A stretch of DNA of 64,000 bases from Micropterix aruncella (GCA_944548615.1 OX155965.1:20557101-20621100); one strand, 5' to 3'; positions 47,283-58,740 are shown, numbered from the stretch's first letter. Program-made: numbers and translations. The notes: generated from the sequence alone by a model not told the origin.

Positions 47283-48470
47283 ATGACTGAGCAAATTAAG
47301 GATAATTACAGCACAGTGACAGTGAAGATCGAAGATAACTTCGGTGATTCAGATTCGAATATTCTTTTGAGCGACCTAATATCAGATAAAGGCCGGAATG
47401 TGGTCGAATTCTTCGAGTCAGAGACTAAATTCATTAAGCCAGAACCATTTGAAGGTAAACCACATGGAAGTAGTAATATTGGTGATAGTGGATCTTGGGT
47501 TGGAAATGTTAAATCTTTCGTGTGTCCAGAGTGCGACAGGGCGTTTTCTCAGAAAGGTAATTTAAAGACTCACTTAAACACAGTTCACAGAGAGCTGAAC
47601 AGATTTCCATGCGGGAACTGCGATCATGTTTTTACAGAGAAAGAAAGTTTGAAGACGCACTTGATCACTGTTCATCAGAAATTGACGGAATTTGTTTGCG
47701 TCGAATGTGGTCGTACATTTTCACAGCCAGGAAATTTAAAAGTACATATGAACACGGTTCATGGAAAGCTGAAGAGATTTTCATGCGGGGAATGCTCTCG
47801 TGGCTTTACACAGAAAGTCAATTTAGAGACGCATTTAAACACTGTTCATAAAAAAATGAAGAAATTTATTTGTGGCGATTGTGGTAGTGCATTTTCACAG
47901 CGCGGACATATACAGCTGCATTTGGAAACGGTTCATGGGAAGCTGAAGAAGTTTGTTTGCATCGAATGCGGTCGCCCATTTTCACAACGAGGAAATTTAC
48001 ATGTGCATATGGACACAGTTCATAAAAAGTTGAAAAGATTTTCGTGCGGGGAGTGCGACCGTGCTTTTACAGAGAAAGGAAGTTTAAAGAAGCACATCGA
48101 CACTGTTCATAGAAAATTGAAGAATTTTATTTGTGGTGAATGCGGACGTGCATTTTCAGAGCCAAGCAAATTACAGAGGCATTTAAACACAGTTCATAGC
48201 AAGCTGAGAAAATTTTCATGCGAGCAGTGCGATGGTGCGTTTACAAAGAAAAAAAGTTTAAAGCAGCATTTAGACACTGTTCATAGAAAATTCGAGAGGT
48301 TCATTTGTGACGAATGTGATAGTTCATTTTCAGAGCAACGCAAATTAAATAGGCATTTAAACATAGTTCACATAAAGCTGAAAAGATTTTCATGCGGGGA
48401 ATGCGATCGTGGTTTCACAAATAAAGGAAGTTTAAAGACGCACTTAAACACTGTTCATCTGCAAAATTGA
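47283..48470 (+). CDS. C2H2 zinc-finger protein, 11 fingers, 395 aa
   Basis: A likely nuclear DNA-binding regulator. The ATG at 47283 has a good AAAG context; the same frame opens upstream to 47244 but without ATG. Residues 1-78 are acidic and carry VKIED and IKPEP, both fitting the sumoylation consensus. Residues ~79-393 hold eleven fingers of strict 28-residue period, each C-x2-C-x12-H-x4-H (for example FVCPECDRAFSQKGNLKTH then LNTVH). Linkers are KLKR/KLKK-like, not TGEKP. The core finger positions vary between fingers while the framework stays constant, as in DNA-reading arrays. The frame ends at HLQN-stop through a small indel: finger-like sequence continues just after it in another frame, so this protein is probably shorter than its ancestor. 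Single exon here; a 5' exon is possible. Target and pathway unknown. Confidence 0.85.
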   Translation: MTEQIKDNYSTVTVKIEDNFGDSDSNILLSDLISDKGRNVVEFFESETKFIKPEPFEGKPHGSSNIGDSGSWVGNVKSFVCPECDRAFSQKGNLKTHLNTVHRELNRFPCGNCDHVFTEKESLKTHLITVHQKLTEFVCVECGRTFSQPGNLKVHMNTVHGKLKRFSCGECSRGFTQKVNLETHLNTVHKKMKKFICGDCGSAFSQRGHIQLHLETVHGKLKKFVCIECGRPFSQRGNLHVHMDTVHKKLKRFSCGECDRAFTEKGSLKKHIDTVHRKLKNFICGECGRAFSEPSKLQRHLNTVHSKLRKFSCEQCDGAFTKKKSLKQHLDTVHRKFERFICDECDSSFSEQRKLNRHLNIVHIKLKRFSCGECDRGFTNKGSLKTHLNTVHLQN

Positions 48471-48980
48471 AGAAATTTGTTTGCGTCGAATGTAGTCATG
48501 AATTTTACACGCCGGTGAGGTTTAAAGAGGCACATGGACTAGGTTCATAGAAATTGAAGGAATTTGTTTGTACCGAATGTGATTGTGCATTTTCAAAGTA
48601 AATTAAATTACAGAGGCATTTAAAAACAGTTCACAGCAAGCTAAAATGATTTTCATGCGAGGATTGCGATCGTGCTTTTACCGAGAAGAAACGTTTAAAG
48701 CAGCACAGACACTGTTCATAGAAAATTCAATTCATGTTCATGGAAAATGCAAAAGGTTCATTTGTGACGAATGTGATAGTTCATTTTCAGAGCAAAGCAA
48801 ATTAAAGAGGCATTTAAACATAGTTCACAGAAAGCTGAGGAGATTTTCATGTGCGAAATGCGATCGTGGTTTTACAAATAAAGGAAGTTTAAAGACACAC
48901 TTAAACACTGTTCGTCTGAAATTGAAGAAATTTGTTTGCATCGAAATGTGGTCATGAATTTACACGCCAGTGGGATTTAA

Positions 48981-49286
48981 CCCTTGGAGTAAATGGGTAT
49001 TTTCATGGATGCATCTGTCTCTTTTGCAGGATTTTCGGCGACATCGACCTTAAAGTACTATAACTACGAAACTACTACACCAATCATAAAAAGAACAACT
49101 GCACAATGATTGCATTGAAATTTCGAATATAGAATATTGACATATCATTTTGTAAAACAATTAGATAATTATGAATAAATATGAGAACGTCAAAGAAGTG
49201 AAAAAAACGCGGAACCAGATCTGGTCGTATCATACTCAACGGATAATTGTTTCAGAACCAGATTTGGTCGTATCATACTCAAGGGG
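48981..49286. mobile_element. TTAA-flanked MITE (piggyBac-like)
   Basis: 306 bp between TTAA at 48977-48980 and TTAA at 49287-49290. Ends are CCCTTGGAGT and ACTCAAGGGG (inverse CCCCTTGAGT). There is no coding capacity. A subterminal direct repeat, AACCAGATYTGGTCGTATC, occurs twice at the right end. The paralogous zinc-finger segment at 48513-48550 shows the site without the insert (GAGGTTTAAAGAGGCACATGG), so borders are certain. The interior is related to 60465-60600. Confidence 0.9.
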
Positions 49287-49556
49287 TTAAATAGGCACAT
49301 GGACTCAGTTCATAGGAATTGAAGAAATTTGTTTGTGGCGAATGGAATTGTACATTTTCAGAGCAAAGCAATATAAAGACGCACTTAGACACTGATCATC
49401 AGAAATTCAAGAAATATGTTTCCTTCGAATTTGGTCGTGCATTTGCACATCAAGGAAATTAAAGGTGCATTTGGACACAGTTCACAGAAAGCTGAAGATA
49501 TTTCATGCCGGGAATTCTATCAGGTTATTACAGAGAATCGAAGTTAATAGGACTTA

Positions 49557-50135
49557 CAACCGTATTTACAGTCGATACTTAAGTACACTCCATGGGAACC
49601 CATTAAGTACACTCCATGGGAACCCAACGCCTCAGCTCTGTGACAAAAATTTGCTCACTGGTCGTTGTTTCAAGGAGATTGTCAAAAGCTTACATTATCA
49701 GTGACGATTTGTAATCTCTCACGTAACGACGCCGTAAATTCCACACGGAATAATTATGTAGACCGTCTTATTTAAAAAAAAATAAGATTATAAAATCCAA
49801 ATTATTGTAAGTCATATTGTTAACATACTCGTGGATTTAATTCACAAAAGACACGAAGTTAGCGATATGCTTAACTCGCACTAGGCAAAGTGGGCTTGAG
49901 ACCACACTTAATTAAATTTGAAAGTTCAAAACACAAGAAATGTCGGCCATTTTCCCTGTCTCGAAATTCAGGTATTATCTATGAATATAAAATATAATGA
50001 AGAAGTCTCCCTTAAGCACACACTCGAGTGGCCTACTTGAATGGTTACTTAAGTATCGTATCTGAATAGTAATCGTCCAAGTTGATGCACACTTAAGATG
50101 AAGGACGCCTTAAATATCGACTGTGAATACGGCTG
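49557..50135. mobile_element. TTA-flanked MITE (Harbinger-like)
   Basis: 579 bp with terminal inverted repeats of about 27 bp (CAACCGTATTTACAGTCGAT at the left, CAGCCGTATTCACAGTCGAT inverted at the right). TTA at 49554-49556 is duplicated at 50136-50138. The host reads ...GACTTA | GACACTGTTCATCAG across the site, matching the intact finger code. A 3-bp TWA duplication is typical of PIF/Harbinger elements. It contains a 24-bp tandem duplication at 49579-49626 and no transposase. Confidence 0.8.
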
Positions 50136-50769
50136 TTAGACACTGTTCATCAGAAATTGGTTTACGTCGTATGTGGTCGTGCAATTTCACAGCTAGGAGA
50201 TTTGGTGCCTAGGACAGCTGGGTACATTTTTACACATTTCACGGGAAGCTGCAGAAATTAACATGTTGAGAAAGTGATTTTAGTTTTACTTACCTAGCAA
50301 GGAAACCTGACAGCCCACTTTGATGCCATTTATAAGAATTCACGTACACGTGTGGGCAATGTGGTCTTTAATTTTCTTCAAAGTGCTTATTGAAAGAGCA
50401 TGTAGATGTTGTTCATAAGAAATTTATCAGCCTTAGAAATAAACGCATTTTAAATTTAAACAACGCTTAAGCTTAGCTTAACCGACCACCCGTTGAACAG
50501 AGCTTGGCAATGTGTGACTTAAAATACTGTTATCCACTAGCTGGGCCTAGGTTTAAGGGCATTTTAGGCTAGTAAAATGGCCGACGCTCAACTAACAGCT
50601 GATATGTTGACGTTTTTGCTTGGATGCATTCGGGTTTGAAAGTGAAAGAGCCATTTGGTTGTCATCTATCTGTCAATTTGTCAGATAATCGTAGCCGCTC
50701 GTTTTTAGAAATTTTCGTAATAATTCGTAGTAATTTCGTAGAAATTACTTATATAGAGGGCTTGAAATT

Positions 50770-50925
50770 CATAGAAAAGCTGTTTGCCATCGAGGCCTAG
50801 GAAAAGAGGCGTGTGCGTCGTCGAAAGATTTATCGACCGCGATTTCATCCATTTGTTCTCAACGACTTAGATTTTAAACCGAAATTTACGAATAAACGAA
50901 ACAAAAAGCGAGATTCAAGGAACTA
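50770..50925 (+). pseudogene. Possible Harbinger transposase N-terminal fragment
   Basis: One frame reads LKFIEKLFAIEA, a TAG, then EKRRVRRRKIYRPRFHPF and NDLDFKPKF before stopping. A basic KRR...IYRxRxNPFE...DxDF block is what I recall at the start of insect Harbinger transposases. No nuclease core follows. The fit is suggestive only. Confidence 0.35.
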
Positions 50926-51649
50926 AACGGCCCGAACACATGCCAGCAGACATAACAGTTCCGCTTTTGTAGCGATGCGCAAATTAAGAAATAGTCGACT
51001 TAATCTCGATTCTTGAGTCGACTGGAATTTTTATATATTAAATCAAACGTTGTATCAAATATTTTTTTTATATAATGCAGCATTTGGATGTATTTCAACA
51101 TCAAAAACAATGTAATATCACGTATTATATGTATTCAATGAAATTGTCTTATAATTATTAGTCGAATGGAAACAAAGTCGACTCGAGTGTAATCTACATA
51201 TGTCCGTCCACCGCGTAACCAAAATCTACCGGAGTAAAAAGTTTACGTGTTTTTGATTATGTTGTGTATGCGTTGTTTAGTTTAACGTCTTTTTCAACAT
51301 AGCGGATTCATCCAAAACGGGCGGTAAACAGCTCAAGCGTTTAGTAAAACAAATAGTCAACGGCGTTTTACGGATATTTTTATTTCTAAAACCGTAAGTG
51401 TTTTATATGGAGGTCGCAATAGTATGTCGGAAATCGATCAACGCTGATTAGGCAATTAAATATCACACCCTGAATAGACATAATAATAGAAGGCATGTAC
51501 AAACTGGGAAATAATGATATGAACGATATAATATTAAGTTACAATTAAGATACATTATAACTGTAATATTCAAGGCCATTTACACGATCCCGTAAGGAAA
51601 ATATGATTAGGAAAGAAAATAATTTAAAAAGATGAACATATGTAAAGCA
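50926..51649. other. No gene recognised
   Basis: AT-rich, no motif identified. Confidence 0.4.
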
Positions 51650-52110
51650 TTTTACACAACTGCCAAACACAAAAGAGTGTGTTCCGTTTATCTATGTGTG
51701 TTTTCCGTTTCTTTATTCCACCATAACTTCTAAAATCTTGTGCCGATTAAGAAATGTGTGGTAGTGTAAGAACCGTTATGTCATCCCGAGTGTCATAGAG
51801 TATCTTAACTGTCTAAATATTAAGTAAATAGTTGTATAAATGTCTAAATCTCCATATGTAATAAATTAACATAAATAAAATATATCGTGTTTAGTGTCAA
51901 ATGAAACGTCTGATTGAGTACTTTCTGTAAATATACATCTATCTATATGTATAAATACATAATTACCACAAATATTTCACAATAAAAAGCGTAATAAAAA
52001 TAATCATTTATACAATAGTTTACTGTTAGTTTCTGTAACGGCAGTCGTGTTTTTTATGCTTTTTAATGTATTTACTTGTTTTATTTTGTTTTATTGGCTG
52101 GCTGACAACG
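51650..52110 (+). repeat. Dispersed repeat family D, uninterrupted copy
   Basis: Aligns in order with 60070-60905: AAGAGTGTGTTCCG, ATAACTTCTAAA, AACCGTTATGTCATCCCGAG, TGTCAAATGAAACGTCTGA, ATAAATACATAA, and the TTTTTATGC...TACTTGTTTT end. The other copy has an insert in the middle; this one shows the empty site at about 51893. Confidence 0.7.
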
Positions 52111-52632
52111 ACCGCAGGATCCTTGTACCACATTTTTAAATATAAGATAGGTACATTAACAATTTTCAAATAATTTGAATGGTCATTCTATATTTTAAAA
52201 AGAACTTTTTTTTATTTATTCATTTCCGCTTTAATTCGGATCTATAAAAAGATTTTAATTTGCTTAAGCATAAGCTTAGTTTTTGAGACGGATGTGTCAA
52301 AGGTGATCGTTCACCGTTGGCAAAGGGACTTCCATTAAACCTATAGTTTAAATTCCAATGGTTTAACTTCTCTATCTCTGATATTTATAAAATTGGGTGG
52401 TATTTCTGCTTTATTTGTTCTAATAATGCAACAGTTCGTTCATCAATTTTATTGATGAAAAACAATTATCAGCTCGTATTTTTCATTAATCGTGTGTTCA
52501 TAATTAGTTTTACAAGTCGGGTAGCCAATACTGTACTATACCAATACCGTTGAAATCTTTTCCATAGTATAAATAGGCGTTATCTACGTACCCATTGCTG
52601 GCATCTACAAGGAATAAGATTTTTATTTCGTA
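52111..52632. other. No gene recognised
   Basis: AT-rich spacer. CTGGCATCTACAAGG at about 52592 echoes the terminal repeat of the adjacent MITE. Confidence 0.4.
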
Positions 52633-52967
52633 TTTATCCGGTTTATTAAGCATTGGCATCTATGAACTGGCATCTTCTACGAAAACTAATCAACATTTCG
52701 TTAATAGAAGTATACGGACTCATTGTATAATTCTCAATATAACGATTTGAGATATAGGGCACAGTGGGTCTTCTTCGAGACGTTGATTTCTTGTTTTAAG
52801 TCATCAAATCGTCAACATCTCAGAATAATTCCAAATCGCTCTCTTAACACCACATCACTGTTATAAATATGTCCATACCACTGCGGCAGTGTTGCGAAAC
52901 GAAATGTTGATTAGTTTTCGTAGAAGATGCCAGTTCATAGATGCCAATGTTTAATAAACCGGATAAA
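52633..52967. mobile_element. MITE with 70-bp inverted ends
   Basis: Arms 52633-52702 and 52898-52967 are reverse complements with one mismatch that I can see (TTTATCCGGTTTATTAAGC versus its inverse with AAAC). The centre of about 195 bp has no coding capacity. I found no clear target duplication, so the superfamily stays open. Confidence 0.85.
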
Positions 52968-53209
52968 CGGCAGCCGTCAGTGGCATATTAATATTGTGAG
53001 ATCATTATTTAATTTCAATACAGTACAAGGCAATAAAAGTTTCAAAGTCTACCTGGGTAATTTATTTCAGCTCATTTGTGAATTTTGAATGATTTTTGAA
53101 ATTTTATTTAATTTCTGTAAGTTTGAAATTAGTCAATTAATAAGCTACAGAAATTAGTTTATCATCAAACAGTAACTTAAACAAGCTTGCTGGCATTTTG
53201 TCACAGGAT

Positions 53210-53425
53210 CAACGCTCTTTCCGCTCTGCTAATGTTATGAGCTGTTGCTGCTGGGATTTGTACGCACATTTCTGATTGGTTCCCAGTAGCCGATCTTGAT
53301 TGACTAACATCAAAAGTAAGTACGGCAGTACCATATTCATGGTCCTCGAAATCTTTTGAAACAGTTTCGAGCTCATTATCAGAAATAATACATTCAAAAT
53401 CTGAAACTGGCTGAATTGAATGAAT
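53210..53425 (-). other. Unrecognised ORF after possible splice acceptor
   Basis: The minus strand TTCATTCATTCAATTCAG (the GAAT microsatellite, 53411-53440) could act as an acceptor. The frame that follows reads PVSDFECIISDNELETVS and DHEYGTAVLTFDVSQSRSAT, and stops at 53201-53203. Composition is coding-like; no family recognised. Confidence 0.25.
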
Positions 53426-53440
53426 GAATGAATGAATGGC
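53411..53440 (+). repeat. GAAT microsatellite
   Basis: About five GAAT units with one interruption. Confidence 0.85.
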
Positions 53441-54797
53441 TGAATGAAAATATGAATAAATTTTCGTCAATCGTCCGCTAAAATCGTCATCTTGCTGCGT
53501 TTATAAGCCACTCTCCTAATGACCAAGCAATTGAAAGTCTAACAACCTTTATGCGCGTGGTTGTAGTGAGCGGGAAATACCCGGTTGCTCAGAATATATC
53601 CTAAAAACGAAATATACTTCGGTTAAAATAGTTAAATTTCTGTTGATATAGGTTTGTCTAAAAATATAATATTCGTACCCGAGAAGCACGCTAAACGACC
53701 TATTCACTTGACAGCTTACGGAGCACTAACCAACTCGGAGTTACCTAAGCGTACGCGCTCTCACGCACACCAGAGCGAGACGGCAATAGTTTATTTTTGT
53801 GATGGGAGTCTAGTAAGCCCAAGCCACGCGAAATGACGTTAATTATCGCGATAATTTCGGTGTCGCCGCAGCAAAAACGCCCATCATCGCCGTTATTAAC
53901 GGCATTTCCCGTTAGTGTGGCCCGGTATTAGACCTACATCACTGCTTTAGCGTTAATAAGACAACAGCTCACATGGTAGACTTGGCAAACTCTTAAAGCG
54001 AAGTAAAGAATACTGGATGTAAATAAACATTTTTATCAAAAACAAACGGAATATTTGGAATCATTGAATTTCATTAGACCGTTGATGACGTGTCTTTATT
54101 AATGTTGGCAATGAATTAACAACGGAACTGGAATAGGCTTATTCTGATGACCGCGAAGCAAGACCATGGAGAAAAGCGGGAACTTCGCGATGTCTCTTCT
54201 TCTTCTTCTTTTGACTGCGCAAGATTCCAAAAATGTTGTATGTTGAACAGAATTTTTATATAAAAGAATGGCCATGCAGGAGAGGAAAGATTAGTAAAAG
54301 GGGCGAAAGACTAAGGGGAAAAAGGGCCACCACAATATTTTTATGTGGAAATTTATATTAATATTAGCAATTAGCATGGTAAACGTATCATCACATGTTT
54401 ATTGCAATTAATTGTTGTTAGCATTCTGCCAATATACTATTAAATGCATCGATAACAACGTTAAATGTAATAGGTAGGTAATTAAGTACTTGATTATGCC
54501 TGTACGTAAACCTTACCTGAGTCACAAGTTTTGTTGCTTTCACTAGCTCGTAGCGTAAAATTACAGATTTAAAGTTGAAATAAATTCCAGGGAATTTCCA
54601 CAGAAAACGACCTACCCTAATGATAGGTTGTTTTTTCAGATAGCGTGATGCTAACAGTGGAAAATAGATCACAGAGTAATGATAGCTGCGTAATTACTTA
54701 TGGAAGTAACATGAAAATGCAATTCGTCCTCTGATTTTAACCGCGTTAAGGCCGTAAACTATGAAGTATAACTTTTTTGAATGTTATGTTTTCTTTT
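53441..54797. other. No gene recognised
   Basis: A GC-richer segment at about 53690-53935 stands out (GTGTCGCCGCAGC, ATTTCCCGTTAGTGTGGCCC). A CTT microsatellite lies at about 54195-54212. Confidence 0.4.
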
Positions 54798-55400
54798 AAG
54801 CTATTGCATAGCTTTTATCGCGGGCCTAGTAGGCCAGCGCGGCGACCGAATGAAGAAATTTCTTAACGAAAATTAATAATTTTAAACTGATAATTACGTC
54901 TAAACGAGTACTGCTTACGATTTGAAAAAAATATATGTTAAACAAGAACATTTTCCTAATATTCTTAGCTTTGAATATTTTAAATTTTGTTTATATTACA
55001 TAGTGTAATTAATTTGTGAAATTAGGTCTAACCGAACACAAAAACGACTACTACGCAAATACTATCTGGCGTATTATTATGAAACCTGTACCATTTTAAA
55101 GATAATTTAATTATCTATCTTTTTATCTACGATTTTTTTCGAATAGTCAAAGAATATTATCCGTTTTTTTTGCTTTATCGAATAAAATTCGTGCGCGGCG
55201 ATCTATCGGAAGACGTTTAAATTATTCCGAATCATTTGCTTCCGCAGCCGCAAATGATTCGGAATAATTTCAACGTTTTCCGATAGAGCGCAGTTATCTG
55301 ATATCAGAAAAAATAAAATAAATAAATAATTATAATTGCATAAGTTGTTAAAAATGCTATGCAATAGCTTTACCGTGGCAGTCCCCGAGTGCCACAAGTA
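54798..55400. mobile_element. Hairpin-bearing repeat family E, copy 1
   Basis: Starts AAGCTATTGCATAGC and ends with its inverse (GCTATGCAATAGCTTT) followed by GGCAGTCCCCGAGTGCCACA. Near the right end arms 55204-55239 and 55250-55285 form a 36-bp stem with two mismatches around a 10-nt loop. There is no coding capacity. Copy 2 lies 770 bp further on. Confidence 0.8.
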
Positions 55401-55567
55401 TTTTTTTTTATTTGTATTGTAGTATTAAACGTCGTGTTTTGGATAATTGAAATTTGATTTTTCTGTGTTGCGATTGAGAGCTTTGAATATATTAAAACAC
55501 AACTGTCTAGTTTTTAAACAAGTTTTCCATTTTGTTAGGCATTTTTTAAGGTTTCCTTAACATTTTT

Positions 55568-56165
55568 AAGCTATTGCATAGCTTTTATCGCGGGCCTAGG
55601 CCAGCGCGGCGACCGAATGAAGAAATTTCTTAAAGAAAATTAATGATTTTAAACTGATAATTACGTCTAAACGATTACTGCTTACGATTCGAAAAAAATA
55701 TATGTTAAACAAGAACATTTTCCTAATATTCTTAGCTTTGAATATTTTAAATTTTATTTATATTACACAGTGTAATTAATTTGTGAAATTAGGTCTAACC
55801 GAACACAAAAACGACTACTACGCAAATACTATCTGGCGTATTATTATGAAACCTGCACCATTTTAAAGATAATTTAATTATCTATCTTTTTATCTACGAT
55901 TTTTTTCGAATAATCCGTTTTTTTTGCTTTATCGAATAAAAAATTCATACGCGGCGCTCTATCGGAAGACGTTTAAATTATTCCGAATCATTTGCTTCCG
56001 CAGCCGCAAATGATTCGGAATAATTTCAACGTTTTCCGATAGAGCGCAGTTATCCGATATCAGAGGAAATAAAATAAATAATATAAATAAATAATTATAA
56101 TTGAATAAATTGTTAAAAATACTATGCAATAGCTTTACCGCGGCAGTCCCCGAGTGCCACACGTA
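55568..56165. mobile_element. Hairpin-bearing repeat family E, copy 2
   Basis: Highly similar to 54798-55400 with small indels. Its hairpin is longer: 55954-55996 pairs with 56005-56047 (43 bp, two mismatches), because GCGCTCTATCGG is kept on both arms. Confidence 0.8.
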
Positions 56166-56870
56166 TTTTTTTTTGCTTTCTTGGTTTTAAATGAACGTGA
56201 AAATTTGAGTTTATGAATCTACGTCCAGAATCACATGATAGTAGTAGTAGTAGGTAGATGGAGGTAAAAACGTGTAGTTGAAATCCGTACATACGGAGGG
56301 ATCGATCATGACCGGCAGAATCTTGTAGCCGCCTAGTTGGAAGTTGCGTCACGTGGGATTATATATCTATCTCTCTTTCTATGTATTTATTGTACCTGAA
56401 GTGTCATTGACTAATAAATAATATTGTACTTACGAACTGTAATTATGTAAATTATCATCGATAATGACACTTCTGCAATCAATTTCGAATTGCAAGGGGT
56501 CCACGTCAACGAGAAAAAAATAAGGGTGCACAAGATTTAAATGGGGTCCACGTCAGCGGACCCTATTTAAGTAGGCCATCATAAACATTTAAACAGTCCG
56601 TAAATGTCGTATTACCTACACCTAAAAATGATTGTGTATACATCATAGCATTTTAAACTTATTTATTCCTAATAAAGAAATTCACGCGTCATAAGTGTCA
56701 TGGAAGGAAATCAACACTCAGCTCAAATCGCATCACTAGTCGATTGGAGAGGCCTACGCATATGACTAACGATATACACGGATGCCCTTCAATGAGTAAT
56801 TTCTGCATGTACAGTTATGTGTGGCTTTCTTAAATGTTTCGTATTTCAAGGTCATGGTCGCTTAGACATT
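56166..56870. other. No gene recognised
   Basis: Contains GGGGTCCACGTCA twice (about 56498 and 56544). Otherwise unassigned. Confidence 0.4.
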
Positions 56871-57200
56871 ATTAGAAACTATCTTTTGCCCGCGGCTTCG
56901 CTTCCCGTAAAGTCACGAGTCGATTTGTTAATTTTGGTAGGGTGGCGTTTATTTGCCCTTTTAGAGGATATTTTAGATATATAGTGCGAGACCTCCCTCC
57001 TCAGATGCACGCAACCTATCTCGTAGACGTACGTGTCTTGTTCCTCGCCACGCGTTACTAATTTTATATGTCTATAATTATATCACCTCAACATTTATAT
57101 TAAATTTCATATTTTATCTCTATTTAACACTCGTGATAATGGTTAAATTTCTATTGCAAACTAACAAACATTACTTATTTTTTAATATTAGTATAGATGT
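56871..57200 (+). repeat. Repeat with family C-like end
   Basis: Begins with GCCCGCGGCTTCGCTTCCCG and ends TTAATATTAGTATAGATG, the same ending as family C. Probably a LINE/SINE 3' segment. Confidence 0.4.
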
Positions 57201-57544
57201 CTTCAACAAACAAAGGGCCCGATTTCGTTTCATTGTGAACTAAAACTAGTGCAACCGAACGAGATAGAGCAATACGTTAGAGCGGAATATGAAACGAACG
57301 ATCGTCGATAAAAACTACCTGTCGAACGTATACTCGTCTGAATAAATTTGAACACATTTCGTGCTGTGTTAGATTTGGACGGTTTACCTTTTGTGGGTAG
57401 TTTGAGTGCGAAAACGTGACAACCGTTAATTTCACATTCCGCTTCAGCGTATTGCCCTGTCTTGTTCACACGGACTAATTTCCGATTTTAGTTCACGAAG
57501 AAACGCAATCGAGCCCACTGCCTACTTATTTTTCCTATTTGTTT

Positions 57545-57995
57545 GAGACATAAATGCAGTTTTTGTGGCTTAAATATAAAAGTTGGATATATGCTGTTGC
57601 TGACTTTTTTATAGACCTTTTTGAAGCCGACGTTTTTGTTTCACTAAGTTTTTAAATATACCAAACCGTTTCGTCAGCGTACCCCGATAAAGCACATCAC
57701 CAGCCCATTTTCTCCGTCTTTATTTACAAATATCGTGATTTTGTATTGAAAATAAAAAATTATCACATAATATGTTTTCACATATATCAAGCCGTTCCTT
57801 TAGCGCACGCCGATAAAGCAACTCAACAGCTGATTTTTTTTATTGAAAACAAATTATGTCTATCACAATATTATATAGCCTATAGCACTCACCGATAATG
57901 GAACTTTCCATTAGTGATAGAATGTTTGAAATGGTATAAATATTTAGTTTCGGAGATTATCGCCTAAAAAAATTATAAAATTAGTATAGATGAAT
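57545..57995 (+). repeat. Dispersed repeat family C, copy 2
   Basis: Matches 25691-26047: GCTTAAATATAAAAGTTGGA near the start, TATAGCCTATAGCACTCACC, and the TTAGTATAGATGAATG end. Extra AAGCCGTT...CCGATAAAGCA phrases are repeated inside (about 57665 and 57790). Confidence 0.55.
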
Positions 57996-58740
57996 GAACT
58001 GTAAAATTTAAGTACTTTCCAATAAAACTACGAATAAAAATTGCATATGTTTTAATTTTTTTACAACTGTCCACTTTACCAAAAACCTATGTAAGTCATC
58101 AGAAGTGGGCCATCTGTCAAAAACACGTTTAAAGTTGATAAGTTTAGGAAAATTTATGATTATACAGGCAGTAGGTCTACAGAACACAAAATGAATCAAG
58201 AAGTGGTCTACGGGACAAAAAGTTTGGGTATCTCAGCACTATAGGAACATAATGTATAGTAACGTTATTCCGAGTCGTGTCGTATCATTTATTTTTAATT
58301 ATATTTATTCTGTAACTAAATATTGTATATGCATAAATATTGATCTTTAAGGCCATGCTATATCTTTTCAAGGTGTCCCTTCCTACCCTCGTAGCAAACT
58401 ATAAAGGCGTCTGTCAATACGGCGAGAAGAGCAAAAAAAAGATCCCGGGAGCACATTAAATTTTCATGGGTAAATGTGCTTCGTATACTTTTACCATTCC
58501 GATGAATTATTTGAGATGCCGCGGAGCGCTCGATCGTGTGACAGGGGGAGACGAGCCGTTTCTCCTCGTCCGCACGGCGCGCTGCTGAGGTGGAGTGGGC
58601 GAATCCCGAAGGCATTGTAAGCATATACCTCTTGAGACTAGTCGAAACATGCAAGAGGGCTTTTATCGGCCACTTAAAACATTAAATGGCAAACGGAAAT
58701 TTCAAGCGGTTCGAGCAAGATGAGATCACTTGGAGGTGTC
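57996..58740. other. No gene recognised
   Basis: The minus frame 58358-58654 (98 codons) lies in a GC-richer block and looks smoother than chance (RSTFTHENLMCSRDLFF), but I know no relative. Confidence 0.35.

Larger units (their letters stand above)
48471..50430 (+). pseudogene. Decayed zinc-finger tail
   Basis: Sequence downstream of the stop keeps finger code in broken frames: KKFVCVECSHEF (48475-48510), KEFVCTECDCAFSK (48555-48600), FSCEDCDRAFTEKKRLKQH (48650-48700), FICDECDSSFSEQSKLKRH and FSCAKCDRGFTNKGSLKTH (48750-48900), further pieces at 49310-49545, and GRAISQLGDL and EHVDVVHKKF at 50140-50430. The segment 48745-48960 nearly repeats 48290-48510, so part of the tail arose by tandem duplication of finger units 10-11. 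Two MITEs (48981-49286, 49557-50135) split it. It is no longer coding as one protein. Confidence 0.8.

Noticed and set aside
47609..47851. 80-codon frame inside the zinc-finger gene
   Set aside because: Shadow of the finger array in another frame; periodicity comes from the true frame.
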